A stretch of 64,000 nucleotides of DNA from Kiloniellaceae bacterium (GCA_021776135.1 JAJFGL010000036.1:124001-188000); one strand, 5' to 3'. Shown: positions 54,365 to 63,499, counted from the first letter of the stretch. Numbers and translations: made by a program. The notes: generated from the sequence alone by a model not told the origin.

Positions 54365-54684
54365 CAACGAAGCCCGATGACGTTTTAGAACAAGCCGGGC
54401 GCTGGCGCGGCCAGGGCCGCAAGGTCGCCCTGGCGACCGTGGTTTCGACCTGGGGGTCCTCGCCGCGCCCGGTCGGCAGTCAGCTCGCGGTCGAGGAGTC
54501 CGGCAAGATGGCGGGTTCGGTCTCGGGCGGCTGTATCGAGGGCGCGGTGGTCATGGAAGCCCAACAAACCATGGAGAGCGGCGCGGTCAAGCTGTTGGAA
54601 TTCGGCGTGACCGACGAAATGGCCTGGGAGGTCGGCCTGGCCTGCGGCGGCACCGTCCGGGTTTTCGTCGAGCGTTTGGATTGA
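54361..54684 (+). CDS. XdhC/CoxI N-terminal-domain protein
   Basis: A 107-residue protein that consists only of the XdhC_CoxI domain: VALATVVSTWGSSPRPVGSQ near residue 22, MAGSVSGGCIEGAVVMEAQQ near 50 and GLACGGTVRVFVERLD at the end, with the conserved cysteines of GGC and ACGG. In most XdhC proteins a Rossmann domain follows in the same chain; here it is the next gene. XdhC proteins bind Mo cofactor and insert it, after sulfuration, into xanthine-dehydrogenase-type enzymes. Confidence 0.92.
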   Translation: MTTKPDDVLEQAGRWRGQGRKVALATVVSTWGSSPRPVGSQLAVEESGKMAGSVSGGCIEGAVVMEAQQTMESGAVKLLEFGVTDEMAWEVGLACGGTVRVFVERLD

Positions 54685-54694
54685 GAGCGCGGAC

Positions 54695-55411
54695 ATGAAA
54701 CACGCCCTTTTCGATGCCCTGCAAGCGGCCCGCGCCGGCAAGCGTCCGGTGGCGCTGATCACCGAGTTGGAAAGCGGCAAGCAGGTTTTGCTCGACGGCG
54801 ATGGTGTGAGCGGCGATCTAAACTTGAAGGAAAGCGAACTTGCCTTGGCCAAGCGAGCCTTGGACGGCGACCGCAGCGGGCCTTTGGAAGAAACCGGTCT
54901 CTTCGTTCATGTCTTTAACCCGCCCTTGCGCCTTATGGTCGTGGGCGCGGTTCACATCGCGCAATTCCTTGTACCCATGGCCGCCTTGGCGGGTTACGAG
55001 GCGGTGGTTATCGACCCGCGTCAAGCCTGGGCAACCGGCGCGCGCTTTCCCGATGTGAGCTTGGTGACCGAGTGGCCGGACGATGCCTTGCGCGCTTTGA
55101 AACCGGACCGGCGCACCGCCGTCGCCGTGCTGACTCACGACCCCAAGCTTGACGATCCGGCGCTATGCGCCGCTCTGGCCTCGCCCGTTTTTTATATCGG
55201 CGCCCTGGGCAGCAGGCGAACTCACGCCAAGCGCTTGGCCCGCCTGCGCGAAGCCGGCGTGGGAGAAGCGGACCTGGCCCGCATCCATGCCCCGATTGGC
55301 TTGGCGGTCGGAGCCAAGAGCCCGGCTGAAATCTCCATCTCCATTCTGGCCCAAATGACCCAGGAACTGCACGGCGCCCCGCCGCTCATCAAGGCCGGGG
55401 CGGCCAAGTGA
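54695..55411 (+). CDS. XdhC Rossmann-domain protein
   Basis: A 238-residue protein with the XdhC C-terminal Rossmann domain: LRLMVVGAVHIAQFLVPMAA near residue 75, VVIDPRQAWATGARFPDVSL near 103, VAVLTHDPKLDDPALCAALA near 143, and the family hallmark VFYIGALGSRRTHAKRLARL near 164 followed by IHAPIGLAVGAKSPAEISIS near 195. Residues 1-70 are a short extra part. Together with the preceding gene it makes up a split XdhC. It overlaps the MocA-like gene by four bases. Confidence 0.92.
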   Translation: MKHALFDALQAARAGKRPVALITELESGKQVLLDGDGVSGDLNLKESELALAKRALDGDRSGPLEETGLFVHVFNPPLRLMVVGAVHIAQFLVPMAALAGYEAVVIDPRQAWATGARFPDVSLVTEWPDDALRALKPDRRTAVAVLTHDPKLDDPALCAALASPVFYIGALGSRRTHAKRLARLREAGVGEADLARIHAPIGLAVGAKSPAEISISILAQMTQELHGAPPLIKAGAAK

Positions 55412-57072
55412 AATTCGGCCCGACGCCCTTGAGCGAAGCCAGGGGCGCGATCCTTGCTCACTCTATCGAGGCCGGCGGCCAGCGCTTCAAGAAAGGCCAT
55501 GTTCTTTCACCCAAGGACATTGAGGCCCTGCGCGCCGCCGGGCTAAAAAGCATCGTCACCGCCCGGCTGCAAGACGGCGACGTTCACGAAGACGCCGCCG
55601 CCGCCGCCGTGGCGCAAGCTCTGCTTGGCGAGGAGACCAAGACCCACCTAACACCGAGCACGGCCTTTACCGGGCGCAGTAATCTCGTCGCCACGCGGCG
55701 CGGGGTTTTACTTGTGGACCGTTCCGGTTTGGACAAGCTGAACCGGATCGACGAGTCCGTCACCCTGGCCACCTTGGCGCCCTATGCCTTGGTGGAAGCC
55801 CGGCAAATGACCGCGACGGTAAAAATAATTCCCTTCGCGGTCCAGGACGCGGTGTTGCAAGCTTGCGTAACGCACGCGCGCGAGTCGGGCCCCTTGCTGC
55901 GCATCGCGCCCTTGCGGCCGCGCCAAGCCGGCCTGGTGCTGACCCGCGTGGCGGGTATGAAAGACTCGCTGCTCGACAAGACCCTGGCCGCCGTTAACGG
56001 CCGCCTCGCGGCGCTGGATTGCCCGCCCGTATTGGAAAGCCGCTGTGGACACAGCGATACGGAGGTGGCGCGCGCGATCAACGAATTGGTCGAACGCGGC
56101 TGCGGGCTGGTCATCGTTTCCGGCGCCTCCGCCATCGTCGACCGGCGCGACGTGGTGCCCGCCGGGATTGTCGAAGCGGGCGGTAGAATCGAACATTTCG
56201 GCATGCCGGTCGATCCGGGGAACTTAATTTTGCTCGCGACCCTCAAGGAGACGCCGGTGCTGGGTCTGCCCGGCTGCGCGCGCTCGCCCAAGCTCAATGG
56301 TTTCGACTGGGTATTGCAACGCGCGATCGCGGACATCCCCGTTACCGGCCAGGATATCATGGACCTGGGCGTGGGCGGCTTGCTGAAGGAAATCGCGCAT
56401 CGTCCCCTGCCCCGCGCCGCGGCGGTCGAGAGGCCGGATCACACGGCGGCCCGCGCGCCGCTCAAGGTCGCGGCCCTGGTCCTGGCGGCCGGTCAATCGC
56501 GCCGCATGGGTGATCGCAACAAGTTGCTGGCCCCCGTCGAAGGCCGCCCCCTGGTGGCGCACGCCGTCGCCAGCGCGCTCGCGTCCAAGGCGTCGCCGGT
56601 CGTGGTGGTCACCGGGCACCAAGCCGATAAGGTCGCGGAAATCTTGGCGGGACTGGATATTTTAACGGTTAAGAATCCCGGCCATGCCGCCGGGCTCAGC
56701 ACGTCCCTGCACCGGGGTCTGGGCGCCCTGCCCCCGGACATCGACGGCGTGGTGGTTTGCCTGGGCGATATGCCGCGTATCGCGCCAAGTGTTATCGACC
56801 GCCTGATCGCCGCTTTCGATCCCTTGGAGGAACGGGCGATCTGCGTTCCGACGCTGCAAGGCAAGCGTGGCAACCCGGTTCTGTTCGCCGCGCGTTTCGC
56901 GCCCGAGATACAGGAAATCGCCGGCGACGTCGGCGCGCGCTATTTGTTGGGCGAATATCCGGAACTGGTGTGCGAGGTCGCCATGGACGAAGACAGCGCC
57001 GGCACGGGCATCCTGCTGGACGTCGATACGCCCGAAGCCCTGAGCGCACTCATAAATAAAAGCCGGGATTAA
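55408..57072 (+). CDS. MoeA-like domain fused to MocA-type molybdopterin cytidylyltransferase
   Basis: A 554-residue fusion. Residues about 1-335 are a molybdopterin-binding (MoeA/MoaB-like) module, with GPTPLSEARGAILAHSIEAG at the start and SGASAIVDRRDVVPAGIVEA near 233. Residues about 350-554 are a NTP-transferase of the MocA/MobA type: LVLAAGQSRRMGDRNKLLAP near 355, VVVVTGHQADKV near 398, GVVVCLGDMPRIAPSVIDRL near 446. It would attach CMP to molybdopterin to make the MCD form used by xanthine-oxidase-type enzymes. It ends the maturation operon and overlaps the next, convergent gene by four bases. Confidence 0.92.
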   Translation: MKFGPTPLSEARGAILAHSIEAGGQRFKKGHVLSPKDIEALRAAGLKSIVTARLQDGDVHEDAAAAAVAQALLGEETKTHLTPSTAFTGRSNLVATRRGVLLVDRSGLDKLNRIDESVTLATLAPYALVEARQMTATVKIIPFAVQDAVLQACVTHARESGPLLRIAPLRPRQAGLVLTRVAGMKDSLLDKTLAAVNGRLAALDCPPVLESRCGHSDTEVARAINELVERGCGLVIVSGASAIVDRRDVVPAGIVEAGGRIEHFGMPVDPGNLILLATLKETPVLGLPGCARSPKLNGFDWVLQRAIADIPVTGQDIMDLGVGGLLKEIAHRPLPRAAAVERPDHTAARAPLKVAALVLAAGQSRRMGDRNKLLAPVEGRPLVAHAVASALASKASPVVVVTGHQADKVAEILAGLDILTVKNPGHAAGLSTSLHRGLGALPPDIDGVVVCLGDMPRIAPSVIDRLIAAFDPLEERAICVPTLQGKRGNPVLFAARFAPEIQEIAGDVGARYLLGEYPELVCEVAMDEDSAGTGILLDVDTPEALSALINKSRD

Positions 57073-58160
57073 CCGGAAGCGGATTTTTGCTCTTCGGCGG
57101 CCTCGGGTTCCGGCGCGCTGACTTCAGCTTGAACGCCGCCGTCGGTAAGCGGCCCCAAAGCGCCCTCTTCCTCAACCAATTTGCTGACCCGCCGCATAAT
57201 GTCTTCCAGGCTGGAAGCCTCGGACCCCGGCGCGCCGGCCTCGGCCGCCGCTGGAACCTCAAGGCCCGCTTCGGCTTCGCCGACGAGGTTGTTTTCCACG
57301 GCATTCGGCCCTTCTTCAACGGCATCCGTGCCTTCTTCCACGGCATCCGCCGTTGGGTTTTCCTCGATCGCATCGGCCTCGAGCGGCACGCTGTCATCAG
57401 CCGCGCCAAGCACCAATTCTTCGTCGATAATCGTTATATCGGAATCGCCGGCGGGGATATCTATTACCTCGGTCTCCCCGGTCTCGGCTACAGCCTCCGG
57501 TTCGGCCGCCTCTTCGAGTTCGGCCGGCGTTTCTTCCGCCGCGAGATCTTCGGACGTTTCTGGGGTGGCCTCGGGTTCCGGCGCTTCGGCTTCGATTTCC
57601 GGCGCGGCGCTTTCTTCCTCGGGCGCTTCGGCGATTTCGGGTTCCGGCGCTTCGGCTTCGATCTCTGCTGCGGCGCTTTCTTCCTCGGGCGCTTCGGCGG
57701 TTTCGGGTTCCGGCGCTTCGGCCTCGATCTCCGGCGCGGCGCTTTCTTCCTCGGGCGTCTCGGCGGCTTCTATACCGGGTGCTTCAGCTTCGTTCGTCTC
57801 CACCGCCATTTCTGCGCCGGCATCGCCAACCAGGGCGCTTATCTTGATTTCCAAGGCCTGCATGGTTTCGTTCAAGGCCATGTCGTTGCCCAGCTCTATG
57901 GCGTTTAGCAGGGACTGGATGGTGCCGCGCAGCAGCTTGTTGTCACCCGCTTCCAGGCGCAGGGTTTCCAGTTCTTCGGCCTGAGAGGCACTCTCCGCCG
58001 ACTGACGTTCGATCTCGGCCTTCTGATCGCCTAGGCGGGTTTCGATCGTATCGATCAATTTCATGAGGCGGCCGCTGTATTTCGCGCGTTCCGCTCTGGC
58101 CAGACCGAAACGCTCTTCGGCCTCTATCACTCGTTGCTGCAGCTCTTCGATACCGCTCAT
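57069..58160 (-). CDS. Acidic repeat protein with N-terminal coiled coil
   Basis: A 363-residue protein. Residues 1-95 form a predicted coiled coil (EELQQRVIEAEERFGLARAE, ERQSAESASQAEELETLRLE). Residues about 115-290 are extremely acidic and rich in Glu, Ala and Pro, with three tandem 22-residue copies of EEESAAPEIEAEAPEPETAE. The tail has DIMRRVSKLVEEEGALGPLT. No family is recognised; the coil plus disordered acidic region suggests a scaffold or adaptor. The opposite strand also carries long open frames across the repeat, which I regard as shadows. Confidence 0.75.
   Translation of the reverse strand: MSGIEELQQRVIEAEERFGLARAERAKYSGRLMKLIDTIETRLGDQKAEIERQSAESASQAEELETLRLEAGDNKLLRGTIQSLLNAIELGNDMALNETMQALEIKISALVGDAGAEMAVETNEAEAPGIEAAETPEEESAAPEIEAEAPEPETAEAPEEESAAAEIEAEAPEPEIAEAPEEESAAPEIEAEAPEPEATPETSEDLAAEETPAELEEAAEPEAVAETGETEVIDIPAGDSDITIIDEELVLGAADDSVPLEADAIEENPTADAVEEGTDAVEEGPNAVENNLVGEAEAGLEVPAAAEAGAPGSEASSLEDIMRRVSKLVEEEGALGPLTDGGVQAEVSAPEPEAAEEQKSASG
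57573..57770. repeat. Three 66-bp tandem repeats inside the acidic protein gene
   Basis: A 66-bp unit (beginning GGTTCCGGCGCTTCGGC on the plus strand) occurs three times in tandem with a few differences. It keeps the reading frame and encodes the 22-residue acidic repeat. Such repeats change copy number easily, so protein length may vary between strains. Confidence 0.85.
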
Positions 58161-58240
58161 GCCGTTCCCACCCGTTTGACTGATTACAGGTGAATTTGGT
58201 CAAGAAAAGGTTGGTAATTCCTTAACCACGCTGGAAAACG

Positions 58241-59041
58241 CTAACGTATGTGCTCGCGGATAAAGCCGAGAACCCGTTCGACAACCGGCCCATGCTCGAA
58301 CAGCTCGACATGGCCGGCGCCGGCGACCGCGATCATTTCCTTGGGCTCACGCGCGGCATCGAAAAGGCTTTGCCCGAAACGCAGAGGAACGACGCTGTCC
58401 TTGTCGCCGTGAAGAACCAGCAGGGGGGTGGAAATACGGGCGATGCGGGCCAGGGAATCCCATTTATCCAGGATCATCCAGCGGGCCGGCAGATACCAAT
58501 AGTGCAACTGCGAAACCGCCGCGATCGAGGTATAGGGCGATTCCAGAATCACCGCCGCCGGCCGCCGCTCCAACGCCGCCTTGACCGCGACCCCGGAGCC
58601 CAGGGATTCGCCATAGAGAACCGTCCGCTCCAAGCCGATTCCCTGCCCCGCCAGCCAATCCAGCAGACCGAGAGAATCCGCCGTTAAGCCGTCCTCGGTC
58701 GCTTTACCCGGATTGCCGCTATAACCCCGGTAACCGGCGAACAGCAGGCCGTAACCGGCATCGATCAGGGGTTTGAGTTTCGGCACCCGGTCGCCCAGAT
58801 GCCCGGCATTGCCGTGAAAAACCACGACCACCGGGCCATCGGGTTTTTCCGGTGGCAGGTACCAGTGGGTCAGCGTCAAACCGTCGCCGGTCCGGGTCGT
58901 GACTTCCCCGATCCCCAGCCCATTGTAGAGCGCCAAGTCCGGGGCGTCCTTGGCGCCAGGATAGAGAAGCGTGCGCTGCATGATGAAAACCGCCCCGGTC
59001 AGAAGCAGATAAACGCCAAGCGCCGCGCCGATTAATTGCAT
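58241..59041 (-). CDS. Alpha/beta hydrolase, membrane-anchored (BEM46/YfhR-like)
   Basis: A 266-residue serine hydrolase with an N-terminal hydrophobic helix (LIGAALGVYLLLTGAVFIMQ). The oxyanion segment is PVVVVFHGNAGHLGDRVPKL near residue 70, the nucleophile YGESLGSGVAVKAAL near 148 (GxSxG), the acid in LVLHGDKDSVVPLRFGQ near 212 and the histidine in AGAGHVELFEHG near 244. This is the BEM46/YfhR-like pattern. Substrate unknown. Confidence 0.9.
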   Translation of the reverse strand: MQLIGAALGVYLLLTGAVFIMQRTLLYPGAKDAPDLALYNGLGIGEVTTRTGDGLTLTHWYLPPEKPDGPVVVVFHGNAGHLGDRVPKLKPLIDAGYGLLFAGYRGYSGNPGKATEDGLTADSLGLLDWLAGQGIGLERTVLYGESLGSGVAVKAALERRPAAVILESPYTSIAAVSQLHYWYLPARWMILDKWDSLARIARISTPLLVLHGDKDSVVPLRFGQSLFDAAREPKEMIAVAGAGHVELFEHGPVVERVLGFIREHIR

Positions 59042-59199
59042 GCCAAGCCGCTCCCTTTTGAACGCACCTTACCCTAGACCTTCCGGGCCGTCATGATTTG
59101 CCCAGCGCCTTATTCTCTTGCAATTTGAGTTCAAAATAATTAATTAAACACCGTAGCAGCGGTAATTATGGTATTTAACACAATTATAGGGTTAAATAA

Positions 59200-60171
59200 A
59201 TGAGCCAGATCTACGTTCTGCACGAGAACGATGCTTGGGTCGAGCCGCTTCGCGCGGCCTTCGCCAACCTTGGCCTGCCCCATGAGGAATGGTTTCTGGG
59301 CGAAGGCATCGTGCCTTTCGACCGGCCCCCGCCCGATGGCGTGTTTTATAACCGCATGAGCGCGTCGTCCCACACACGCGGGCACCGATATGCGCCCGAA
59401 TTGACCCATGGCGTGCTGAACTGGCTTGAGGCCCATGGCCGCAGGGTGGTGAATTCCAGCCGGGCGCTGTATCTCGAGGTCAGTAAGCTGGCCCAGTACG
59501 CCGCCCTAAGCCGCGCCGGTATCGCGGTGCCCCGTACCGTGGCCGCGACCGGGCGGGACAACGTGCTGGCCGCCGCCAGGAATTTCGGCCCCGGCCCCTA
59601 CATTCTGAAACCGAACCGGGGCGGCAAGGGCCTGGGCGTGCGCCTGTTCCAAAGCTCCGATGCCATGGCGGACTATCTGGACAGCCAGGAAGCCGTGGAC
59701 GAGGCGCCGATCGACGGTTTATGGCTGATTCAGGAATACCTGCGCGCGCCGCAACCCTTCATCACCCGCTGCGAATTCGTCGGCGGCGAATTTCTTTACG
59801 CCGTGCGGGTCGATACCAGCGGCGGCTTCGAATTGTGCCCGGCGGATGCTTGCGCGATCGAAGGCGAGGCTTGCCCGGCCGGGACGCCCAGCAGGAACAT
59901 CTTTACCGTGCTGCCCGATTTCAAGCACCCGATCCTCGACAGCTATGGCCGCTTTCTGCGCGCCAACGAGATCGAGGTCGCCGGCATAGAATTCATCGCC
60001 GACGAGGCGGGCCGGACCTACACCTACGACGTCAACACCAACACTAACTATAACGCCCAGGCCGAGGATGAGGCCGGCGCCGCCTTGACCGGGATGGAGG
60101 CGGTGGCCCGCTTCCTGAGCAAGGAACTAACCAAGACAAGCGCCGCCGCATCGGCGGTCGCGGCCGAATGA
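59200..60171 (+). CDS. RimK-like ATP-grasp ligase
   Basis: A 323-residue ATP-grasp protein. It has NSSRALYLEVSKLAQYAALS near residue 87, the ATP-binding PYILKPNRGGKGLGVRLFQS near 132, the strand WLIQEYLRAPQPFITRCEFV near 176, and the magnesium/catalytic YTYDVNTNTNYNAQAEDEAG near 277. Relatives are called alpha-L-glutamate ligases and join an acid to an amine using ATP. The upstream gap (59042-59199) is AT-rich with only a weak AGGG ribosome site. No partner gene shows what it links. Confidence 0.88.
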   Translation: MSQIYVLHENDAWVEPLRAAFANLGLPHEEWFLGEGIVPFDRPPPDGVFYNRMSASSHTRGHRYAPELTHGVLNWLEAHGRRVVNSSRALYLEVSKLAQYAALSRAGIAVPRTVAATGRDNVLAAARNFGPGPYILKPNRGGKGLGVRLFQSSDAMADYLDSQEAVDEAPIDGLWLIQEYLRAPQPFITRCEFVGGEFLYAVRVDTSGGFELCPADACAIEGEACPAGTPSRNIFTVLPDFKHPILDSYGRFLRANEIEVAGIEFIADEAGRTYTYDVNTNTNYNAQAEDEAGAALTGMEAVARFLSKELTKTSAAASAVAAE

Positions 60172-60255
60172 TTTCAAACTGAGCACGATCCCTTCGGGCA
60201 GCCTTGTGCTAAACTCTTCCTGGGTAACGGCAAGCTCAGGAAGAGGAGAGCGCGC

Positions 60256-61113
60256 TTGGCACCGGCGAACACTATCGAGATATTAAGCGAGCAGCGTTGT
60301 TTCGGCGGCTTGCAGGGTTTTTACCGGCACCAGTCTCCTGCTTGCGCCGGGGCCATGCGCTTTTCGGTTTATCAACCGCCCCAGGCCCTGAAGGGGACCA
60401 AGGTGCCGGTTGTGACGTACCTGGCCGGGCTGACTTGCAGTGAAGAGACCTTCGTTATCAAGGCCGGGGCCCAACGCATGGCGGCGGAACTCGGGCTCAT
60501 GCTGGTGGCGCCCGATACCTCGCCGCGCGGCGCCGGTCTGCCGGGCGAGGACGAGGATTGGGATTTCGGCACCGGGGCCGGGTTCTATCTCGACGCCAGC
60601 CAGGAACCCTGGAACCGGCACTACAAGATGTACAGCTACATGACCCGCGACCTGCCGGCGGTGATCGAGGCGCGTTTTCCCGCCGACATGGCCCGGCAAG
60701 GCATCTTCGGTCATTCCATGGGCGGCCACGGCGCCTTGACCATCCACCTGAAGAACCCGGACACCTACCGCTCGGTCTCCGCCTTCGCGCCCATCGGCGC
60801 GCCGTGCCAGTGTCCCTGGGGGATCAAGGCCTTCACCGGCTATCTCGGCACGGACCGGGATAGCTGGCGCCGCCACGACGCCAGCGAATTGATCCGTGCC
60901 CGGCCCAGCGCCGCCAAGCTGCTCATCGATCAAGGCAGCGCCGATCAATTCCTGGACGAACAATTGAAACCGGACCTCCTGGCCGCCGCCTGCGAGGCCG
61001 CCGGGCAGCCCATCGAATTACGCATGCAAGCGGGCTACGATCACAGCTACTACTTCATACAGTCCTTCATGGAGGATCACCTGCGCCATCATGCGCAAGT
61101 TCTAGAGTCTTAA
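60256..61113 (+). CDS. fghA: S-formylglutathione hydrolase
   Basis: A 285-residue esterase of the FghA/esterase D family that frees formate and glutathione in glutathione-dependent formaldehyde oxidation. Signs: VPVVTYLAGLTCSEETFVIK near residue 50, DTSPRGAGLPGEDEDWDFG near 94, the nucleophile in IFGHSMGGHGALTIHLKN near 150 and the histidine in QAGYDHSYYFIQSFMEDHL near 260. The TTG start is placed by AGGAAGAGGAG at 60239-60249. The matching alcohol dehydrogenase is not next to it. Confidence 0.95.
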   Translation: MAPANTIEILSEQRCFGGLQGFYRHQSPACAGAMRFSVYQPPQALKGTKVPVVTYLAGLTCSEETFVIKAGAQRMAAELGLMLVAPDTSPRGAGLPGEDEDWDFGTGAGFYLDASQEPWNRHYKMYSYMTRDLPAVIEARFPADMARQGIFGHSMGGHGALTIHLKNPDTYRSVSAFAPIGAPCQCPWGIKAFTGYLGTDRDSWRRHDASELIRARPSAAKLLIDQGSADQFLDEQLKPDLLAAACEAAGQPIELRMQAGYDHSYYFIQSFMEDHLRHHAQVLES

Positions 61114-61119
61114 TGCGGT

Positions 61120-62022
61120 ATGGATACGAACTTTTCCGATTTCATCGCCGAAGGCGGCTTGAAAACTCTCAGCCGCCGTTCGGACTTCAAGGGCCTTCGG
61201 CATTTGGCCGGGCATCTGGGCGTCCTGGCCTGTACCGGTGCCTTTGTGGCCTGGGCCCCTAGCTGGCCCTGGCTTATCGCGGCCTGGCTGGGGCATGGCA
61301 TTGTTCTGGTGGGGCTATTCGCGCCCCTGCACGAGACCATTCACCGCACCGCGTTCAAGTCCCGCTGGCTCAACGATGCCGTGGCTTTCCTCTGCGGCCT
61401 GATCCTCTTCCTGCCGCCCCAGTATTTCCGCGCCTTTCACTTCACCCATCACCGCTTCACCCAGGACGCGGCCCGCGACCCGGAACTCTTAACCCCTAAA
61501 CCTCAGACTCTTGGGCGTTATTTGCTGCACGCAACCGGCGTATTCTACTGGCGGGCTCAGCTTGTGGGGCTGGTCCGCCATGTCACCGGCCGGATCGATG
61601 AAGCCTTCATCGCCCAACATCAGCGCCCCGCCATCCTGAGCGAAGCGCGGCTGTTTCTGGGACTCTATGCCGCCATGGCCTTCCTGGCGGGGGCATATGA
61701 AAGCACGGCCATACTGACATTCTGGGTGGTTCCGGTCCTGCTCGGGCAGCCGGCCTTGCGCCTCTACCTGCTCAGCGAGCACATGGGATGCCCCGAGGTG
61801 CCGGACATGTTCCGCAACACGCGCACGACCCTGACCCTCTGGCCCCTGCGCGCTCTGGCGTGGAACATGCCATTTCACACCGCGCACCACGTTTACCCCG
61901 GCATTCCGTTTCATGCCCTGCCGGCGCTGCACCGGCTGCTCGAGGAACGCATTGAGGTTCTAGCGCCGGGATACTTGGCGCTGCACCGTGGCTTCGCCGC
62001 GGATTTTAATCCTTCGGCTTAG
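61120..62022 (+). CDS. Fatty acid desaturase-family membrane protein
   Basis: A 300-residue integral membrane di-iron enzyme. The histidine boxes are HETIHRTAF near residue 70 (HxxxH), HFTHHRFT near 107 (HxxHH) and HTAHHVYPGIPFHAL near 249 (HxxHH). Hydrophobic helices surround them (GHGIVLVGLFAPLHE, VAFLCGLILFLPPQYF). The size and boxes fit the desaturase/beta-carotene hydroxylase-like group; whether it acts on lipids or another substrate is open. It begins seven bases after fghA. Confidence 0.92.
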   Translation: MDTNFSDFIAEGGLKTLSRRSDFKGLRHLAGHLGVLACTGAFVAWAPSWPWLIAAWLGHGIVLVGLFAPLHETIHRTAFKSRWLNDAVAFLCGLILFLPPQYFRAFHFTHHRFTQDAARDPELLTPKPQTLGRYLLHATGVFYWRAQLVGLVRHVTGRIDEAFIAQHQRPAILSEARLFLGLYAAMAFLAGAYESTAILTFWVVPVLLGQPALRLYLLSEHMGCPEVPDMFRNTRTTLTLWPLRALAWNMPFHTAHHVYPGIPFHALPALHRLLEERIEVLAPGYLALHRGFAADFNPSA

Positions 62023-62522
62023 GAGCCCGCGCCGGCTAAACTGAGGGGCTGGCTTGCGTGTTCGGCATCTTCGGCCACCTCGACGCTTCCGGCGATAACG
62101 CCGCCGGTCTTGATGGAAATCCGGCCATAGCGGGTATCGCCGCGCACCTGCCCGCCCTCGCTTACCTCCAAGAGCCCGCTCACGGTCAAGCTGCCCTCGA
62201 CGGTTCCGGCGACAATGGCTTGTCCGGCTTCCGCAGAACCGACGAAAATTCCACCTTTTCTGACTTCTAGGCGATCTGTTTTAAGTGTTGCTTCAACTCG
62301 GCCTTCGACGATCAGGGCGCGACAATCTTCGATTTCTCCCTTAACGTGAATATCCCGGCCGACGATCAAAGTCCCCTCCGGCACGCGATCCGATAGGGCC
62401 GCATTTGGCGCCGGCTGGCTTTGGCCAACCGCGAGGACACCCTTGGGCAAAGGCCGGTTGCAAACCGGCTCGGGCTTACGGGCAGGCATGGGCGGCCGTG
62501 CCGCTTGGATGCTTGTTGTCAT
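62019..62522 (-). CDS. Bactofilin (polymer-forming cytoskeletal protein)
   Basis: A 167-residue bactofilin. A proline-rich N-terminal tail (ARPPMPARKPEPVCNRPLPK) precedes the right-handed beta-helix domain, which shows the usual strand pattern EGTLIVGRDIHVKGEIEDCR, ALIVEGRVEATLKTDRLEVR, KGGIFVGSAEAGQAIVAGTV and EGSLTVSGLLEVSEGGQVRG. It polymerises without nucleotide and shapes cells or anchors wall enzymes. ATG 62522 is used; the in-frame extension to 62558 is not family-like. No partner peptidase is next to it. Confidence 0.93.
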   Translation of the reverse strand: MTTSIQAARPPMPARKPEPVCNRPLPKGVLAVGQSQPAPNAALSDRVPEGTLIVGRDIHVKGEIEDCRALIVEGRVEATLKTDRLEVRKGGIFVGSAEAGQAIVAGTVEGSLTVSGLLEVSEGGQVRGDTRYGRISIKTGGVIAGSVEVAEDAEHASQPLSLAGAGS

Positions 62523-62612
62523 GGTCCTGTTCTCCTCCCTGCGAGGTGCCTTGGGCACTTCTTAATCTCAAGGTTAGCGGAGGCGGACCCTTCCGGACCA
62601 GAAGAAAATTAT

Positions 62613-63467
62613 CTAACCGCCGGCGGCGAGAGTTTTATAAAGTTCCGGCCGCCGCTGAGTCATGAGCGGATAGCGTTCGCGGACCTCCTGAATGAAATCG
62701 AGATCGATGAAGGCGGTCACGCAATCCTCGGTATCGGAGGCGGTGGCCACGATCACCCCCCAGGGATCGACGATCATGCTGCGGCCGACGAAACCGATGC
62801 CCGACTTCGGCTCGATGCCGTATTGGCCGGAGGCGACCACGAAAGCCTGGTTTTCGGTCGCCCGGGCGCGCAAGAAGAACTCCCAGTGATCGAAACGCGG
62901 GCTCAGGAAGGCAGAAGCGCAAACCAGAATCTCCGCACCCTTGAGGGCCATCTCCCGGTAAACCTCGGGAAAGCGCAGATCGCTGCACACGGAAAGGCCG
63001 ATACGCGCCAGATTGGTGCCATAGACATCCAGGTTGCGGCCCGGCGACACCGCATCGGATTCCCGGATGCCGCCCTTGATATCGGTGCGGTTCGGGGCGT
63101 CGAACAAGTGAGTCTTGCGGTAAATCCCGATGATCTCACCCTGAGGGGAGATCAAGGGCACCGAGTTGTAATAGGCGCCGTCGCTGCCGCGCTCGTACAT
63201 GGACCCGGCGACGAACATGACATAGCGGCGCGCCTTGTCGGCCAGCATCTCGGTGGTCGGCCCCGGAAACGGCTCGGCGATTTTTTCGTGCAGGCCGGTT
63301 TCGCTAAAGCCCAGCCCGGTCCACAACTCCGGCAAGACCGCCAGGTCAGACCCGCGCTCCCCGGCGACATCGAGCCAGCCGGCCATCTTATCCACGACCG
63401 CCGCCTTCTCGCCGTCAACAGCGGTAATCTGTATGGCCGAGACTGTTAGTTGGCGTTTTCCGTCCAT
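62613..63467 (-). CDS. Carbon-nitrogen hydrolase (nitrilase family)
   Basis: A 284-residue amidase of the nitrilase superfamily. The catalytic triad is visible: Glu in LAVLPELWTGLGFSETG near residue 46, Lys in GIYRKTHLFDAP near 117 and Cys in GLSVCSDLRFPEVYRE near 160. It resembles the omega-amidase/YafV and predicted carbamoylase branches. It would act in the cytoplasm on a small amide. Upstream on the same strand is the DmsC-like gene, 32 bases away. Confidence 0.92.
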   Translation of the reverse strand: MDGKRQLTVSAIQITAVDGEKAAVVDKMAGWLDVAGERGSDLAVLPELWTGLGFSETGLHEKIAEPFPGPTTEMLADKARRYVMFVAGSMYERGSDGAYYNSVPLISPQGEIIGIYRKTHLFDAPNRTDIKGGIRESDAVSPGRNLDVYGTNLARIGLSVCSDLRFPEVYREMALKGAEILVCASAFLSPRFDHWEFFLRARATENQAFVVASGQYGIEPKSGIGFVGRSMIVDPWGVIVATASDTEDCVTAFIDLDFIQEVRERYPLMTQRRPELYKTLAAGG

Positions 63468-63499
63468 GTGACTGCCTCCTTCGCGGTCATTCTAACAGA

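Noticed and set aside
57087..57984. Two long plus-strand frames (Phe/Arg/Gly-rich and Ser/Ala-rich) opposite the acidic repeat protein
   Set aside because: They mirror the 66-bp repeats of the minus-strand gene; the start, coiled coil and length support the minus-strand frame.
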